Below, one piece after another: positions 37,150-52,037 of a DNA stretch of 64,000 nt; position 1 is the first letter of the stretch; the number at the start of each line of letters is the position of its first letter. This DNA is from Microcebus murinus. Taxonomy: Eukaryota; Chordata; Mammalia; Primates; Cheirogaleidae. The translations under genes and the position numbers were made by a program. The notes below the pieces were generated by a model, which was given only the letters and a program-made list of their open reading frames with translations, did not search any database and was not told the DNA's origin. Location of the stretch: the NCBI RefSeq assembly GCF_040939455.1, contig NC_134117.1, positions 65,618,501 through 65,682,500 on the forward strand, in the 5' to 3' direction.

Positions 37150-37700
37150 ATTAGAGATGTAGAGGCAGAAAGGTGTGATACTTTTCCTTACTTATCATAA
37201 GGGTCACAGCTGATGCTCCTATAACAAAAGACAGGTTAATGAGAGAAAAGCATAACAAATTTATTTAATCAAAATTATATGTGACACAGGAACCTTCAGA
37301 AATGAAGATTCTAAGATCCAGGGAAAAATATCTATTATTATGTTTAGGTCAATGAAGAATGGCCTCCAGGTATGGGGCAGAACCTGTCTGGAATGGCGGT
37401 CTTCAAGAAAGAAGGGAGAAGAGAGAGCAAGTGTGACCTTTCTAGGTTTTATGGCTTGCTTTGGGGGAGAGGGTTTCTCATTTCTATGACCCACCTTGGG
37501 GAAGAGGAATTCTGGTTTCTATGACTGGCTTCGGGTTAGAAAGGGGTGGGAGACAAGAGAACAGAAGAAAGTCAGAGAGACTTTGCTTCGGGGGCCTTTC
37601 TAGTTTCCTTCAGTTCAGACTCATCATGCCAAGATGCCAGACTTTCTGAGCCCTAACAAAGAAATCCACACCTGAGTGTTTGGTGACCCTGACTCGGTGA
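37150..37700 (-). repeat. LTR-like sequence, reverse orientation
   Basis: On the minus strand 'aataaatttgttatgctttt' with 'ctctcattaacctgtctttt' is a typical ERV polyadenylation/R segment (about 37225-37270). Upstream of it are repeated motifs 'ctatgacccaccttgg' and 'ctatgactggcttcgg' (as read on +). Probably a solo LTR of an ERV1-type family. Confidence 0.5.
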
Positions 37701-37803
37701 GGTTATATAATAGTTTTGGAGTTTAAAGTTGATATCATAGTGCTTGTATCAATAAAACACTTGCAAGATTGTCCTTTAATATTTAGAAAAATTAATCTTT
37801 GAG

Positions 37804-38549
<746 letters not shown>

Positions 38550-41441
38550 GGGTAAGTCAGGAAATTGGGGGCTTGACTTCCCCTTCAGAACACTTTTGTT
38601 GATCACCCACTTGATTTTTCTCCTTTGTTTCTTATCACATGCCTACAATTGTGTTCTCAATATCCTTTCCATTTACAGTATCTATAAGTGTATTAATAGA
38701 CTCCCTACTCCAGTGTTTAATTGACTGGGGTGGAAGCATCTAGTTGTTTTATGTGAAGGCCATCACTTTATTCTGAGTCTTTTTGTGCCTTTTTTAAAGG
38801 CTCTTGCCAAATGTTAAAGCATTTGAGGTCTGGTGATGAGGCCTATTTTTGCCTAAAAGACTTTTACAGAAAGGAGGAAAGATGAGCCCACATGTTTCAA
38901 AATTTTCTCCTAAATGCTATCTAGAGGTACAAGTCTGTCCCTGATGTCTGCAAGGGATTTAGCTTTTCTTGTCTTATGGGACTGATCAGAGCCCAATCTC
39001 TGTGTACAGGAAAGACCTTTGTTGACAGCCTATGAAAGTCGTTTTTTAACCCCTCTAGTTTTCTGTGCAGTCAATCATGGGTCTTAAGCCACCTTAAGAT
39101 TCTTTACATTGTGCTTTTTCTGTTCTATGATTTGTATATGGGGTTCCTTCTAATGTATGAACTAGTTGGTGTAGATCTGGGAGTCCTGGAGTATCAATTT
39201 CTAAAACCATTCTAAATTCCTCTGCAAATGTCTCCCAGTCCTATTTAGACCTTAGATTGTAGGTGGCTATGGATCTCAGCTCAGAAGGAGATCAGGTCTT
39301 AAAACCAACATTAAAGGGTTTTTCCTATTGTGAAGAAGTTTAACTTTAAGAATTAATATGCTTTTGAGGTCATGGTGAATGTTTATTTCCAGTGCTTTTT
39401 TGCCATTAAGCCCATGTTTGAGTTCAAGTTTCAGTTAACGATCCTTCTATTTGGAGTCTGTATGTGGAACCAACAACCTTTAGCAAACATAAAAGTAGCA
39501 TCATTGTAATTGCCCACAATATTTAACTCATTTCTGGCCTGTTCACCCTGATTTGCTTATTGCTTCTTACTCTGTATGCACAGTGTTGCTAATCATTCTA
39601 AGAACATATAAAGTGCTTTTTTTCAACATTTCTTGCTTTGGGAGTGAGTGGAGTTTCTTCTGCCTGTATTAAGGAAAAATATGAGTTCAGAAAATTTAAA
39701 AGTGGATATAGATTAGCCCTTAGCTATACAGAGTTGCTTAAACTAAAGTAAAATTTAATGCTATGTGGAAATACAGGTCTTAACTGAATCTGTAAGTATA
39801 ATACGGTGTGAATTCATAAATGATGTTGCTAAAGGCCCTAAACTAAAAACAGCTTTAAACTTTTTTAAGGTTTTTTTAAAATTTCTTTTTCTTTTACAAT
39901 CTCATTTTCTACTTCTGTTTAGTTTTCTATAAGTGAACTTTAAGAAAATCTTAGTTTATCTCAATAAGATGACAGAAGTTGTTTTGAAGTAATTTCAAAT
40001 GGAAAGCTTCTTTTGAATAGTTAAAAAAATTTTTTTAAAATTTTAAAATGTATATATTCTTCCCATTGACTCCTCTAGTGAATGTGAACAAAAATTTCAA
40101 TGTTCTTTCAAAAACATTTTACTTATAAATTGTTATACTTTTAGAGGAAATAGATTAAAATGAGTCCTGTGTATATGAAAATTGAACATCTACACTTCAA
40201 CTACGTCTCTTTTTGAAATGGCAAAGTTTGTTTTCATCTTGTAGACTGTAACAAAATACTCATCATGTTTCAAATTCAAGTTTTTGGTTCAGTGAAACAG
40301 TAATTTAAATAAGTGGGTTTTTTTTTTAATTGGGGATTATGTTGATTTTTAAAGCTTTTTATCACAAGGGATCCTGAACATGCAAGACTTAAACTTTCTT
40401 AGGTAGAGAACTTTCTTATGAAATTTTCTTTCTTATGAAAGAAAGTCAGCTTTCTTATGACTAGAGAAATCTTTCCTGTTCTGTGGCTACAGTTAGTGTT
40501 TAGTTATATTTTTAGTAACAGTCCTAAGTCAGTAGCTATGTAAGCACTGAATGAAGATGGAGTCACAGGGCAAACTGGGCTTGCTTCCCACAGGGAGGGC
40601 TGGGAGTGGAGCAGGAAGGAAGGCCTGTTCGGCAGTGCCTTGTGTGCAACTATGTCTGAGTAGGCAGCCGGTAACACAATGTCTCCCTTGTACAAAGTAA
40701 CTCTCTTAGTGAGTGCTAAGATATGTGAGGAAAACGTATTTGGGTAAGTGAGGAAGCTTGGGATGTTTCAAAGAGATTCCTTTCGTGTTTTTGTGGTATT
40801 TGGATTTAAGGGAGTGTACTATTTGTTGCTGCAAAGTACTGGCTTTGTTTTCAGTAGCATTTAGACTTTTTGAACAAGCTCTTACTGCAGGCAGATTGAA
40901 GCGTCTTAATTTTCTAAAAATGTGAGCTTAATTTTAAAAATGTGATTTGTTTGTGATGAAAAGTTAATTAGTGCTTCTTGAAATCAGTAAAAATTAATTG
41001 TGGCATTTATTTTTAGGAATGAATTTCTACTAGGCTTAAAGAAACCAACCTTTTCTTGTCCTTTTCATTCTGAAATCAGAGCCAACTTGTGATAGCGGTG
41101 AAAACCACCCCAAAGTGATTACTGGTGTTTAAAATGTATAATGTTGATTTCAAGGACAATTTGCTTGTTTTAAAACAGTGTGGCAGTTAAATGACTGTGA
41201 TATAAAGGTATTATAATTTGCTTCAGTTTGAATAATATAAAGTTCAATTTTACCAAAAGAACTAGTAAATTCTTCTTTTGGAAATCTTGATTTTGTGATT
41301 AGCTGGTATAAATGGCTATTTTAGAATATTTTTAGAATATAACTTTTTTGTATTCAGCAGCATTTAATTATCAAGCTATAAATAGTTAACTTTTGTGGCG
41401 TGTGTACATGTTTATAGTCTTCTGCTTTTGAATCTGTCTAG
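38550..41441. other. Repeat-poor intron leading into the second exon
   Basis: 2.9 kb in which I recognise no Alu, L1, LTR or microsatellite. The GC-richer patch 40530-40700 stands out from its AT-rich surroundings but has no splice-flanked ORF in the gene's direction. It could hold conserved non-coding sequence; that cannot be judged from one genome. Confidence 0.45.
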
Positions 41442-41604
41442 TGGAGTGTGACAATATGAACCGCTTTGACCGACCAGATAGAAATGTTCGTCAGTCTCAG
41501 GAAGGATTTTGGAAAAGGCCACCCCAGAGGTGGAGTGGACAGGAACATTACCACCTCAGCCATCCTGACCACTATCATCACCGTGGAAAAAGTGACTTGA
41601 GCAG
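41442..41604 (+). CDS. CCSER2: CCSER2 internal coding exon (basic, histidine-rich segment)
   Basis: This is a 163-nt exon. The acceptor is 'aatctgtctag' and the donor CAG|GTGAGTAC. The first two bases complete the Val codon begun by the exon at 33832-33922; 53 whole codons and two trailing bases follow. The peptide starts VECDNMNRFDRPDRNVRQ, contains the aromatic/basic stretch GFWKRPPQRW, then a cluster of six His in 15 residues (EHYHLSHPDHYHHRG), and ends GKSDLS plus a split Arg. There is no stop in frame. No domain with a known fold is evident, and the segment looks disordered and basic, in contrast to the acidic exon before it. The flanking introns are 7,519 and 11,968 bp. Assignment to CCSER2 is from recalled family sequence. 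Confidence 0.85.
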
Positions 41605-42099
41605 GTGAGTACTATTCTAACTTAGATTTCATTTGCTATCCTCTGAGTAATTTTGAATTGTAATTTCCCTGTGCCCCTGCAAATGTTTTTGTCTGGTTTT
41701 TAGGGGCTTCAAAAAACACTTCAGGTTACATGTGATACTAATTTGAGTAGTATATCTAATTCTTTCTTTTTGGCTTAAATCTTTTCATTAGCTTATCATA
41801 AATATAAATATTATATTTATATCCGATATTTGGACTTTAAGTTGTGTGATTTTTCTGGTCTCATTTGTGAATGATTAACTGTCAACTTTGTTAAAGTTTA
41901 TAGTTTTTCTAAATGATAATGTATAAAATTAGTGCCAAGTGATTTGTCTTCTTTTGTTTATGTAATAGGTTGAAATTTTAAAAATTCCACAAGTAATATT
42001 AGAAACAGAACAACACAGTGTACATTGCTAGAGGTCTTTTCTTTTTTGAAGTATAGGATAGTCTTTAATTTGACCAGACCTTATGTGTAATGTAGCTCT

Positions 42100-42310
42100 G
42101 TAGCCATTTAAACCTGGGTTCCAAACCTTGGCCTGGCACAAATTAACTTTGCAAGCTTAGATAATTTATTTAACTCACCTCTACTTCAGTTTACTATCCG
42201 CAAACATAGTTAATAATACCTTTCTTTCAATGTTCTCTCACTGCTCCAGGGTTAAACGTGCCTGGAGCAGTGTCTGGTTTATAGTATGTACCCAGTGGCA
42301 GTTATTATAA
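42100..42310. repeat. MIR-like fragment
   Basis: 'cctgggttccaaaccttggc', 'aagcttagataatttattta' and 'cttcagtttactatccgcaa' match the MIR pattern. The palindrome-like pair 'tgctccagggttaaacgtgc' / 'ctggagcag' lies at its end. Confidence 0.6.
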
Positions 42311-42559
42311 TTAATTCTTTCCTTTTCACTTATCTCATTCCACAAGAGCTTTGAAGTCATGTTGGAATACCTTAACAATACAAATGATCAAACAGGGATA
42401 AGGAAATAATGGAAAGATAATATGGCCCCTTATAATCCCTAAAGTAATGGAAAAAAATTGTTTCTAAGATTCTTTGTAGCAAAAGCAAAGAATAAAACTT
42501 GATTCATTATATGATGTACAGTGTACATTAGATAAAGAATTTGTTTCTCCTGGATTGAT

Positions 42560-42893
<334 letters not shown>

Positions 42894-43399
42894 TGATTTG
42901 TTTTTATGAGTGAAAAAGCTGAGAGAGGTTGCTTCCTGAGTTCTTAGAAGGAAAATACCTTGTGATATTTTAAACAGGTCCCAGACAGCTTCACAAAGTA
43001 AAAATAATGATAAATTTCTTAAGTCTGTTTCTTAATTATATTCTTCAATGCAAGCTGCAAAGAATTCTAGTCCAGCTGAGAAAAGGCAATTCTAAAGTGG
43101 ATCATGAACCAATGATGTCCAGCTAAAATGCTATTGATATAATTCAATGCAGGGATATAGGTGAGAAGATCTGGAAGAATGTATGGAGTACATATCCTTC
43201 TAGGCGTGATTTTGGCTATTATATTTCTCACATCTGGGCTTTTTATAAAGAATGGCCATCAGAGAGTTGGTATTGATTTAAGACATTTTTTCATTGCTAA
43301 TAATGAAAATTATGCTTCCCTAATCTTTGAAAGTCAATTTATAAGAAGGTAAATTTAGAAGTTAAACTAAAACATGAGCCATTGCTGATTTTGAAGATT

Positions 43400-44080
43400 T
43401 ATTCATCCATTAACAAATATTCATTGAGAACCTATATGTCAGAGACTCTGCTAAATTTTCAAGCTGGGATGAATTTGGAGATGATGTGACAGGTAAAAGA
43501 TGTGGATTGATAATGGCTTCTTGGAGCACTGTATTGAAGATGATAAAAAGAATTCTGCAGTGAGCAAGATCAGTAGCAATCTTTGTACTTATTAATTGGG
43601 ATATGATTCATGTGCTTGTTCCATCCCATACAAAGATGATTAGCATGTATTTCTTTCTGCCAAATTCTCTGATTCTATGGGAGAGACAGGCATATAGACA
43701 GTCACAGTGTGATGTTAGTACAGTACAGTGATGATGGATGCCTCAATAAGGTGACATGTAAGGGCCTGCAGGAGCATGCAGCAACTGGTTTTTGTCTATG
43801 ATAGTAGAATATAAAGGACATTACTGTTGAACTGATTCTAAAAGTCTGACTGTAGAAGTTGCAGAGGAGCCATTTCTGTAGGAGATAGGTAAATATTGCA
43901 GATAGAAAGAATGGCATGTGCAAAGACATGTAGGAAAGGGTATGGCATTTTCAGAGATCTAGTCTTAATAAATTCACCGCAGCTAGATTGCTGGGTCTTT
44001 TGAGGAGTGAGTAGATGTTTTCTCTAACTATAGATAGCAAAGCTATCATATATGCAGTTTAAGATACAGGGTGACAAATT
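43400..44080. repeat. L2-like remnant
   Basis: 'cattaacaaatattcattga', 'gagaacctatatgtcagaga' and later 'agaatggcatgtgcaaagac' and 'atgtaggaaagggtatggca' are the ends of an L2 3' region read across about 0.6 kb. Confidence 0.55.
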
Positions 44081-45270
44081 TCAGTTTAATCAAACTGTCT
44101 AAAGAGGAACGAATTTACCTGGAGGTAGTCATCTCTCTACTTGGGAATGACCAAGCTGAGGTTGATTATGTAGTCATCTCTCAGAAAAGTTAAGCAACAT
44201 TTTCCAAAAACTGTGTTCCTTGGATGTCAACAGGTATAAAAAAGAGAGGTTCTTTGGTCACAGGAGTCTGAAAATGAAAAAATTAATTTTTTTTAAATAG
44301 TGGACTCTATGGTACCTCTATGTAGTACTATGATTTTGCAAAAGGTAGTAAAAGATATATATAGCCATTTCCCAAGACATATGATCATAAATCCCTTCTA
44401 CATAGTATACTTTAGGGAACTATAATATGTGGTAAATATCTACATTGGTAACCATTCTTAGTGATGAGAGAGAATTTCATAGCATTCTTAGGGGTTGCTA
44501 ATCTGATTTACTTAGCACAGAGCTGCCCAACAAGTGTGCTAAAGCACACTGGTTTATTGTGAATGGTTATAGGTTGATGAGTTTATTGATCCCCTCAAGC
44601 TTTCAGGTGGTTGTGCTGGGTTTGAGACATCTAGATCCTCCAGAGTCAATTACAGGGATGGGTGGTATAAAAGGAAACCTTTTCTCAGACAAGCATTACT
44701 CCAGCATACCTTAAAACTATTATTTTCTCTTTATACCTTAATATTAAAAAAATTGGATGTACAAACCGTAGGGCTTTTTAAATATTACATGTGCAAAATT
44801 CCCTCTTCCTATTGTATAACTTCTTGAGTGAGTGTTGGTTCCCTTTCCTCTCTGTCCCTCAACTACCATTATTATCATAGTTAATTATAGGATTATGCTT
44901 TACCCATAACTCAGAGGTGTTAGGAAGACTGGTGGTTGAGAACTACCAATCTACATTCTTTCATATTCTCATCATAATGCTGATTCATCTTTTCACCTGG
45001 CCTAATCTTCCACTCTTCTTTTCTCCCCAGACCACCCTTTTTTCTACACCTTCCACTGTGCTGTATATTAATAGAATTCTCTCACATCCTAACAAGCTCA
45101 CAATATTGATTTCTTTGCCTTCAGTCTCCTGATTATAACTGAAACCTAGCTCTTTCATAAACATACTACTTCCCCAGTAACCTTTTTACATGAAGGATTC
45201 TTATTTTCCAACCACTATGGTACTTCACTATTTAGAGGTGTGGTCTTTGTCCTCATTCCTCATTGTCACT
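44080..45270. other. Intronic stretch with no firm feature
   Basis: 44515-44700 looks like an old DNA-transposon or LTR scrap that I cannot name. No exon or RNA gene seen. Confidence 0.35.
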
Positions 45271-45608
45271 TCTTTTTTTTTGAGACAGAGTCTTGCTCTG
45301 TTTCCTGGGCTAGATTGTCGTGGCATGTCAGCTTAGTGCACAGCAACCTCAATCTCCCGGGCTCAAGCCATCCTTCTGCCTCAGCCTCCCGAGTAGCTGG
45401 GACTACAGGCATGCACCACCATGCCCGGCTAATTTTTTCTCTATATATTTTTAGTTGGCCAATTAATTTCTTTCTATTTTTAGTAGAGATGGGGTCTCAC
45501 TCTTGTTCAGGCTGGTTTCAAACTCCTGACCTTGAGTGATCCACCCACTTCGGCCTCCCAGAGTGCTAGGATTACAAGAGTGAGCCACCGAGTGAGCCAC
45601 CACGCCCA
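45271..45608 (-). repeat. Strepsirrhine-type Alu with small head duplication
   Basis: Reverse Alu. Near its head 'gagtgagccaccg' is followed at once by another 'agtgagccacca', a short local duplication at 45578-45603. Confidence 0.93.
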
Positions 45609-47540
45609 GTCTGGTCTGTTGTTTTCTTGCGATGTCTTTTTCTGATTTTGGTATCAAGACCACATAGACTGAATTGGGAAGTATTCCTTTCACTTTAATT
45701 TTTGAGAAGAATTTATGAAGGATTTTTGTTAATTCTCTGAATGTTTTATAGAATTCCCAGTGAAGTTGTTCAGGCCTGGGCTTTTCTTTGCAGCAGGCTT
45801 TTTGATTACTAATTTAATCTCTATAAATGTTCTGTAGATGTCTATTAGGTCTTGTTGGTTTATAACGTTGCTTAAATCTTCTATTTCCTTGCTGATCTCT
45901 GTCTAGCTGATCTGTCCATTATTGGAAGTAAGGTATTGAAGTTTCCAACTTCATTGTATCTTTTAGGGAAGGTGTGCTAGCAACAAATACTCTCAGTTTT
46001 TGTTTATCTGGGAATCTCTTCTTTATTTAATGTGTTAATTTCTTCTTTATTTTGAAGGATTGTTTTGCTGGATATAGAATTCTTGATTGACAGTCTTCCT
46101 TGTAACTTTTACTCCCATGCTTTCTGATGAGAAATCTGTTGATAATGTTATTGAGCATGTCTTCTCACATGATGAGTCCTCCCTCACCCTACCTTTTTTG
46201 TTGCATTAGGGATTTTCACTTTTTCTTTGGTTTCAACAGTTAAACTATGATGTGTCTAGGTTTGTCTCTCTTTTATTTTATCATACCTGGAGTTTGTTGA
46301 GCTTGTTGGATATACAGATTAAAGTTTTTCATCATATTTGGGAAGTGTTTGGTCATTGGTTCTTCAAGTTTTCGTACCTTCCTACTTCCCACTTCTCTCT
46401 TCTCCTCCCTCCCCCCACTTCCCTCTGTCCAATTAACTAAGGGAACATATGAGCATCATTCCCTGCTTGTCACAAAAATTTGAAAAGATAATTAATGGGA
46501 AAACTACTCAAATCATATTTCTCTCTCTCCAGGATTTGTTGTCATTGCTTTTTTGTTGTTGTTTATAAAATTAGTCCAAAAAAGTCACTGAAGTCTGTAT
46601 TTTTTTATATGTGTATATTTGAAGTCTCTGCTTGGTTTACTTAATGGTCAGCTAATGATTGGAAAGAGATTTCCTTTAATGCATTATACCAATGGGCTCT
46701 GTGTTTGTTCTTAGGTATACTTTCAACACCTTGGTGAGTAGTTTGCAGCTCTGTTTGGCCTACATGTCCTACTTGCTTAAAGCCTCAAGGCCAGCCAAAG
46801 GTGAAAGATTTGCACCTTCTCAGGTATTTCCTTGGCATATACACAGCGTACATATGTGTATAGTCTTCTCTATTCTATAGAATGCTCAGAATTTTTTGGA
46901 GCATTTCAAAGCCTCCTGTGGACATTTCATTCTCAGGAATTCCTTTTGTGTTTTTTTTTTGGTCAGCTTTTTGTTTGTCCCCACTGATATTTCATATTCT
47001 CAGGCAGCTGAGATTTTAAGCATTTGCTGCTGATTTTTTCCCCCAGCAAATGTACTAGGGATAAGGCTGTTCCAACTTACCAAGCTCTGAATCAGCTCAA
47101 ATAAAACAATTCCTGAGAATGGGCAGGATCTGCCAGACAGGTCAAATAGTAACAATTCTCTGGGAGTGGTGCTTTTTAGGGAGTTCCAAACTTACTCCCC
47201 CCGCCTCCCAACTGCTAGTGACTGCTGGATTTCACAGCTACCATGCTTGTAAGGTTCTTGGTTTTCAAGCTACCACAAAGCTTACAGAGATGGGCATGGC
47301 AATAGGATAAATTAAAATGCCACAAAGCCTGCTATTCTCACCAAACGTCAGCCATTTCCATTGAATAAATGCTCCTCAGTTATTGCAAGCATTTGGTTGA
47401 TTTCCAGAGTTCTCAAAAAGTTGATTTTGACAAATTTGCCAGTGTTCTCAGTGCTTTTATGGAGGAGTAGATTTTGGAGATCTTTATTCTGCTATCCTGG
47501 AAGTACTTCTCTTCCTTTAGTCATGCTCCCCCTCCCTTTA
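45609..47540 (-). repeat. Antisense L1 remnant
   Basis: 45611-46370 reads as L1 ORF2 in reverse ('gttttcttgcgatgtctttt', 'ttcccagtgaagttgttcag', 'tagatgtctattaggtcttg'). The right part (46440-47540) is weaker and may be 3' region of the same or another L1. Confidence 0.6.
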
Positions 47541-47544
47541 AATT

Positions 47545-47783
47545 AATAAACATCATTTTTTAGAGCAGTTTTAGGTTTACAGAAAAATTGAGCAGCAAGT
47601 ACAGAGTTCTCCTATACTTCCTCACTTTCTCTTACACACACAGTTTCTACTATTATTAACATCTTGTATTATTGTGGTATATTTGTCACAAGTGATAAGT
47701 CAATGTTGATACTTCATTATTAACTAAAATCCATAGTTTATATTAGGGTTCACTCTGTGTTGAACATTTTATGGGCCTTGACT

Positions 47784-47840
<57 letters not shown>

Positions 47841-49312
47841 ATGTATATCATCTACCATTATAATATCATACAGAATAGTTTCACTGTCCATGAAATTCTA
47901 TGTGCTCCACTTACTCATGCCTTCCTTCCTGCCCCTGAACTCCTGGAAACCACTGATCCTTTTGCTGTGTCTATAGTTTTACCCTTTCTGGAATTTCATA
48001 GAGCTGGAAGCAGACAATATATAGCCTTTTCATATCAGCTTCTTTAACGTAGAAATATACATTTAAAGTTCCTTTAGATCTTTTTGTGGCTTGATAGCTC
48101 ATTTTTAGAAAGTTACTGAATAATATTCCATTGCATGGATATACCACAGTTTGTTTATTCATTCACTTACTGAAGTACATATTGGTTGCCTCCAAGTTTT
48201 GGCAATTTTGAATAAAACTGCTATAAACACTTATGTACAAGTCTTTGCATGGGCGTAAGTTTTCAGCTCACTTCTGTAAATATCAAGGAGTGCTATTGCT
48301 GGACCACATGGGAAGCATATGTTTAATTTGGTAAGAAACTGCCAAACTGTCTTCCAAAGTGGCTGTACCATTTTGCATTTCCATCAGCTATGAATAAGAG
48401 GTTTTGGTACTGGGCTTTCGATATTAATCATTAGGTTTGTAGTGGTATTTTGTTGTCATTATAATTTACAATTCCCAAATGGTATGATGTTGAACATTTT
48501 TTCACACGCTTATTTGCTATCTCTATATCTTCTTTGGTAAGGTGTCTGTTTAGATCTTTGTCTATTTTTAAATTGGACTATTTGACCTCTTACTGTTGAG
48601 TTTTAAGAGTACATTGTATATGTTAGATACCAGTCCTTTAACAGATATATGTTTTGCAAATATTTTCTCCCATTCTGTGGCTTGTCTTATTCTCTTAAAG
48701 GTGTTTTTCACAGAGCAGACTTAAAAATTTTATGTATTCCAATATTCATTTTTTCTTTCCTGGATTGCACTTTTTATGTTGTATCTAAAAACATTGCCAA
48801 ATCCAAGGTCACATAGATTTTCTCCTTTTTTATTTTGTAGGAGTTGTATAAGGTTTGGATTTTACATTTAGGCCTTTGATCCATTTTGAGTTAATTTGTG
48901 TGAAAGATTTAAGGTCTTCTGTTTTCACATGTGGCTGTCCAGTTGTTCCAGTCTCATTTGTTGAAAAGACTATCATTTCTCTATCAGAGACCATCCTTTG
49001 AACTGCCTTTGCTCCTTTGTCAAAGATCAGTTGACCATATTTATGTGAATCTATTTTTGAGCTCTGTTATCTTCAATTGATCTCTTTGTTCTTTCACCAA
49101 TACCATGTTATCTTGATTACTGTGTAGTAGCTTTATATAGTAAGTCTCAAAGTTAAGTAGTGTTAGTCCTTTGAATTTCCTCTTCAGTATTGTGTCGGCT
49201 ATTCTGGGTCTTTTGCCTATTCTTATAGAAACTTTAGAATCACTTTTGTAATATTTACGAAATAATTTGCTGGAATTTTAATTGGAATGTGTCGAATCTA
49301 GCATTTTAAAAA
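47545..49312 (-). repeat. Antisense L1 remnant, long
   Basis: Starts 'agagcagttttaggtttaca' and continues through 'ggaaaccactgatccttttg', 'ataccacagtttgtttattc', 'ggccttttgatccattttga'-type text at 48870 and 'gttgaaaagactatcatttc' to about 49310: 1.75 kb in L1 order, including the end of ORF2 in reverse. Broken frames. Confidence 0.85.
47785..47839 (+). repeat. (CA)n microsatellite, about 27 units
   Basis: Uninterrupted CA dinucleotides inside the L1 3' region. Confidence 0.97.
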
Positions 49313-49322
49313 TATAACTATA

Positions 49323-49605
49323 CACCGGGCACAGTAACTTATGTCTGTAATCTTAGCACTTTGGGAGGCTGAGGCAGAGAATCACTTGAGGCTAGGAGTT
49401 CAAGACCAGCCTGGGTGAGTGTGAGACTCCATCTCTACCAAAAAAAAAAAAAATTAGCCAGATGTGGTGGCATGTACTTGTAAGTTCCATCTACCCAGGA
49501 GGGTGAGGCAGAATGATTGCTTGTTGCTTGAACTCAGGAGTTGGAGTCTGCAGTGAGCTATGATGATGCCACTGCACAGGCAACAGAATGAAACTCTGTC
49601 TCAAA
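49323..49605 (+). repeat. Older Alu with CA/CT-rich tail
   Basis: Forward Alu (gcacagtaacttatgtctgt) with no strepsirrhine spacer. Its A tail passes into (AC)n and (CT)n at 49606-49650. Confidence 0.9.
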
Positions 49606-49650
49606 AATACACACACACACACACACTCTCACTCTCTCTCTCTGTCTCTC

Positions 49651-51139
49651 TTATGTATATAAAAAACCACAAACATAAAAATACATGCATTTAATTTTTA
49701 ATATAAAGTTTTTATTAATGGTAAGAAAAGAAAGATTTTATGAAGTCAGAATTGTGACTCATATTAGGTAAGAAATGAAGAGGAAAAATCTCTCCCTTTC
49801 TTTCCTGTACATACACACAGGCACACAGACACAAACATCTGCACTCACTAGCCTAACCTATGAGTCACGAACTTTAAGATTAGCACAAATCACACATGTT
49901 AGTAATCAAGAAGTTCTGTTGGAAATAAGGAAGAATAAAGTTATTTGTCAGTATATGTGTAAAAATTAGGTTTTCTCTTCAAGATTCCTTTCTTTAGTTT
50001 GCATTCAACTTTTTTCTCGTTGATTTTATTGGCAGTACTTACAGCACAACATTAAATAATATTGGTGATAGTAGGCATTTCTTTCTTATGCTTCTGTGAC
50101 CACTGAACTCATTTTTGCCTTCACCCCTAGTTCAGTTCTTCATGTCCACCAGCCTCCTTGGACTGTGAGTAACCACATAGGTTCTCCCTTTGCTAACACA
50201 CTGCTAGCATTCTAGTATATTCATTCTGCAGCTCAGGCTTTTCTGTTGTTTTCATTGCCGGATATTTTTGCTTGAAATCCATGATTGTTAAAATTTGTAT
50301 ACCAGTATGTATTTATAACTGTCAGCTTAATACAGGGTATTATGAATAGTAATTCTCCTTTGTTTCATGTTTACTTTTTTACCCTCGTTTCACATTTACG
50401 TCTGGATTTGTGCCTTCCGTCTTAGAAAGTGATTTACTTCTTGTTCTGTTTCTGAAATTCATGTTCTCATTTATAAACTGCATCATCTTCTCAGAATCTG
50501 AAATCTCAAAATCTTTATTATCTTTTTGTCCTATGTCCCCCCTTATCTTCATAGTTTCCTTTCATTTTTTGGAAATAACCTCTGTTATATATTTGCTTTC
50601 TGTTCCATCTTTGTCTTTCTGCTTCTTAGACTTCTCAGTTATATTCATTTTTTTCCCTGCAAACTTCAAATGTTCATCTAGTGACATTTTATGTTATTTT
50701 GAACTTACTGCAGATGGTTTAGCAACAAATACATAGATACAAAGCAGGCAAATGTGTCATTATTTCAATAGTAAATATAGGTAAAAGGTATGGGTGTATT
50801 CCACATCTACCTGATTCTCATGCGGTAGACCACAGACCAGTCTCTTTCAGTTATTTTATTCCTTGAATATTTCTTTTCCTCTCTTAGCTAAATAAGAAGT
50901 AAATTTTAATTTGATTATTAACTGGGATAGTTTATAATGTGATTACCTCTAGATTATAATTCTAAAGCAGTGCTTTTATCATGTCACAACTACAGAATTT
51001 TAGAATCTCAGAGATGTAAGCTTAAAATAAAAGAAAAACGAACCTAGTGGTTAAAATGCATGCTTTTCACCTCTTCAGTGTAAAACCAGAAAAAATCAAA
51101 TCAAATCAAAAATATCAAAACTCAGATATAAAGGAAAAG
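49651..51139. other. Intronic stretch with no recognised feature
   Basis: AT-rich. The 108-codon + ORF at 50410-50736 is hydrophobic and low complexity, with no domain, and I do not call it a gene. Confidence 0.35.
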
Positions 51140-51590
51140 AACACACAGTCCATCCTTAACGGAGTTTATAATTTGGCATGGATTGCAAACAAACACAGTA
51201 TTCTGTGATAAGTACGATAATGGGACACAGTACAGGGCTCTATAAGCACACTTATGAAAGTACCAAGTCCTGCCTTACGGGATTAAGGAAGCTTTCCCTG
51301 AAGAATTGCCAACTAATTTAAGATAAAGAGGAGTTATTCAGATCAATTGCACAGTGAAGACCAGGATGGGAAGACTGGCAACGACTGCACAGAGGTTGAG
51401 GACATGGATTTGGAGATGAGGGATATTGTAGCAAGTTTTGGGAATTTCAGGTAATTAGCTGTGGAGTAAGAAGTCTCTTTGAGGGAGGCAGGTGTGTTGG
51501 GAGAAGTTGAAGAATAAATAGGATTCAAGCTATCTGTGGCATCATAAGCCACAGTGTCCTTGACCCTAGAAAACATGCCTTGCACTTTGT
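51140..51590. repeat. L2-like remnant
   Basis: 'cttaacggagtttataattt', 'attctgtgataagtacgata', 'attaaggaagctttccctga' and 'agaccaggatgggaagactg' follow L2 3'-region order. Confidence 0.5.
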
Positions 51591-51596
51591 GCCATT

Positions 51597-52037
<441 letters not shown>

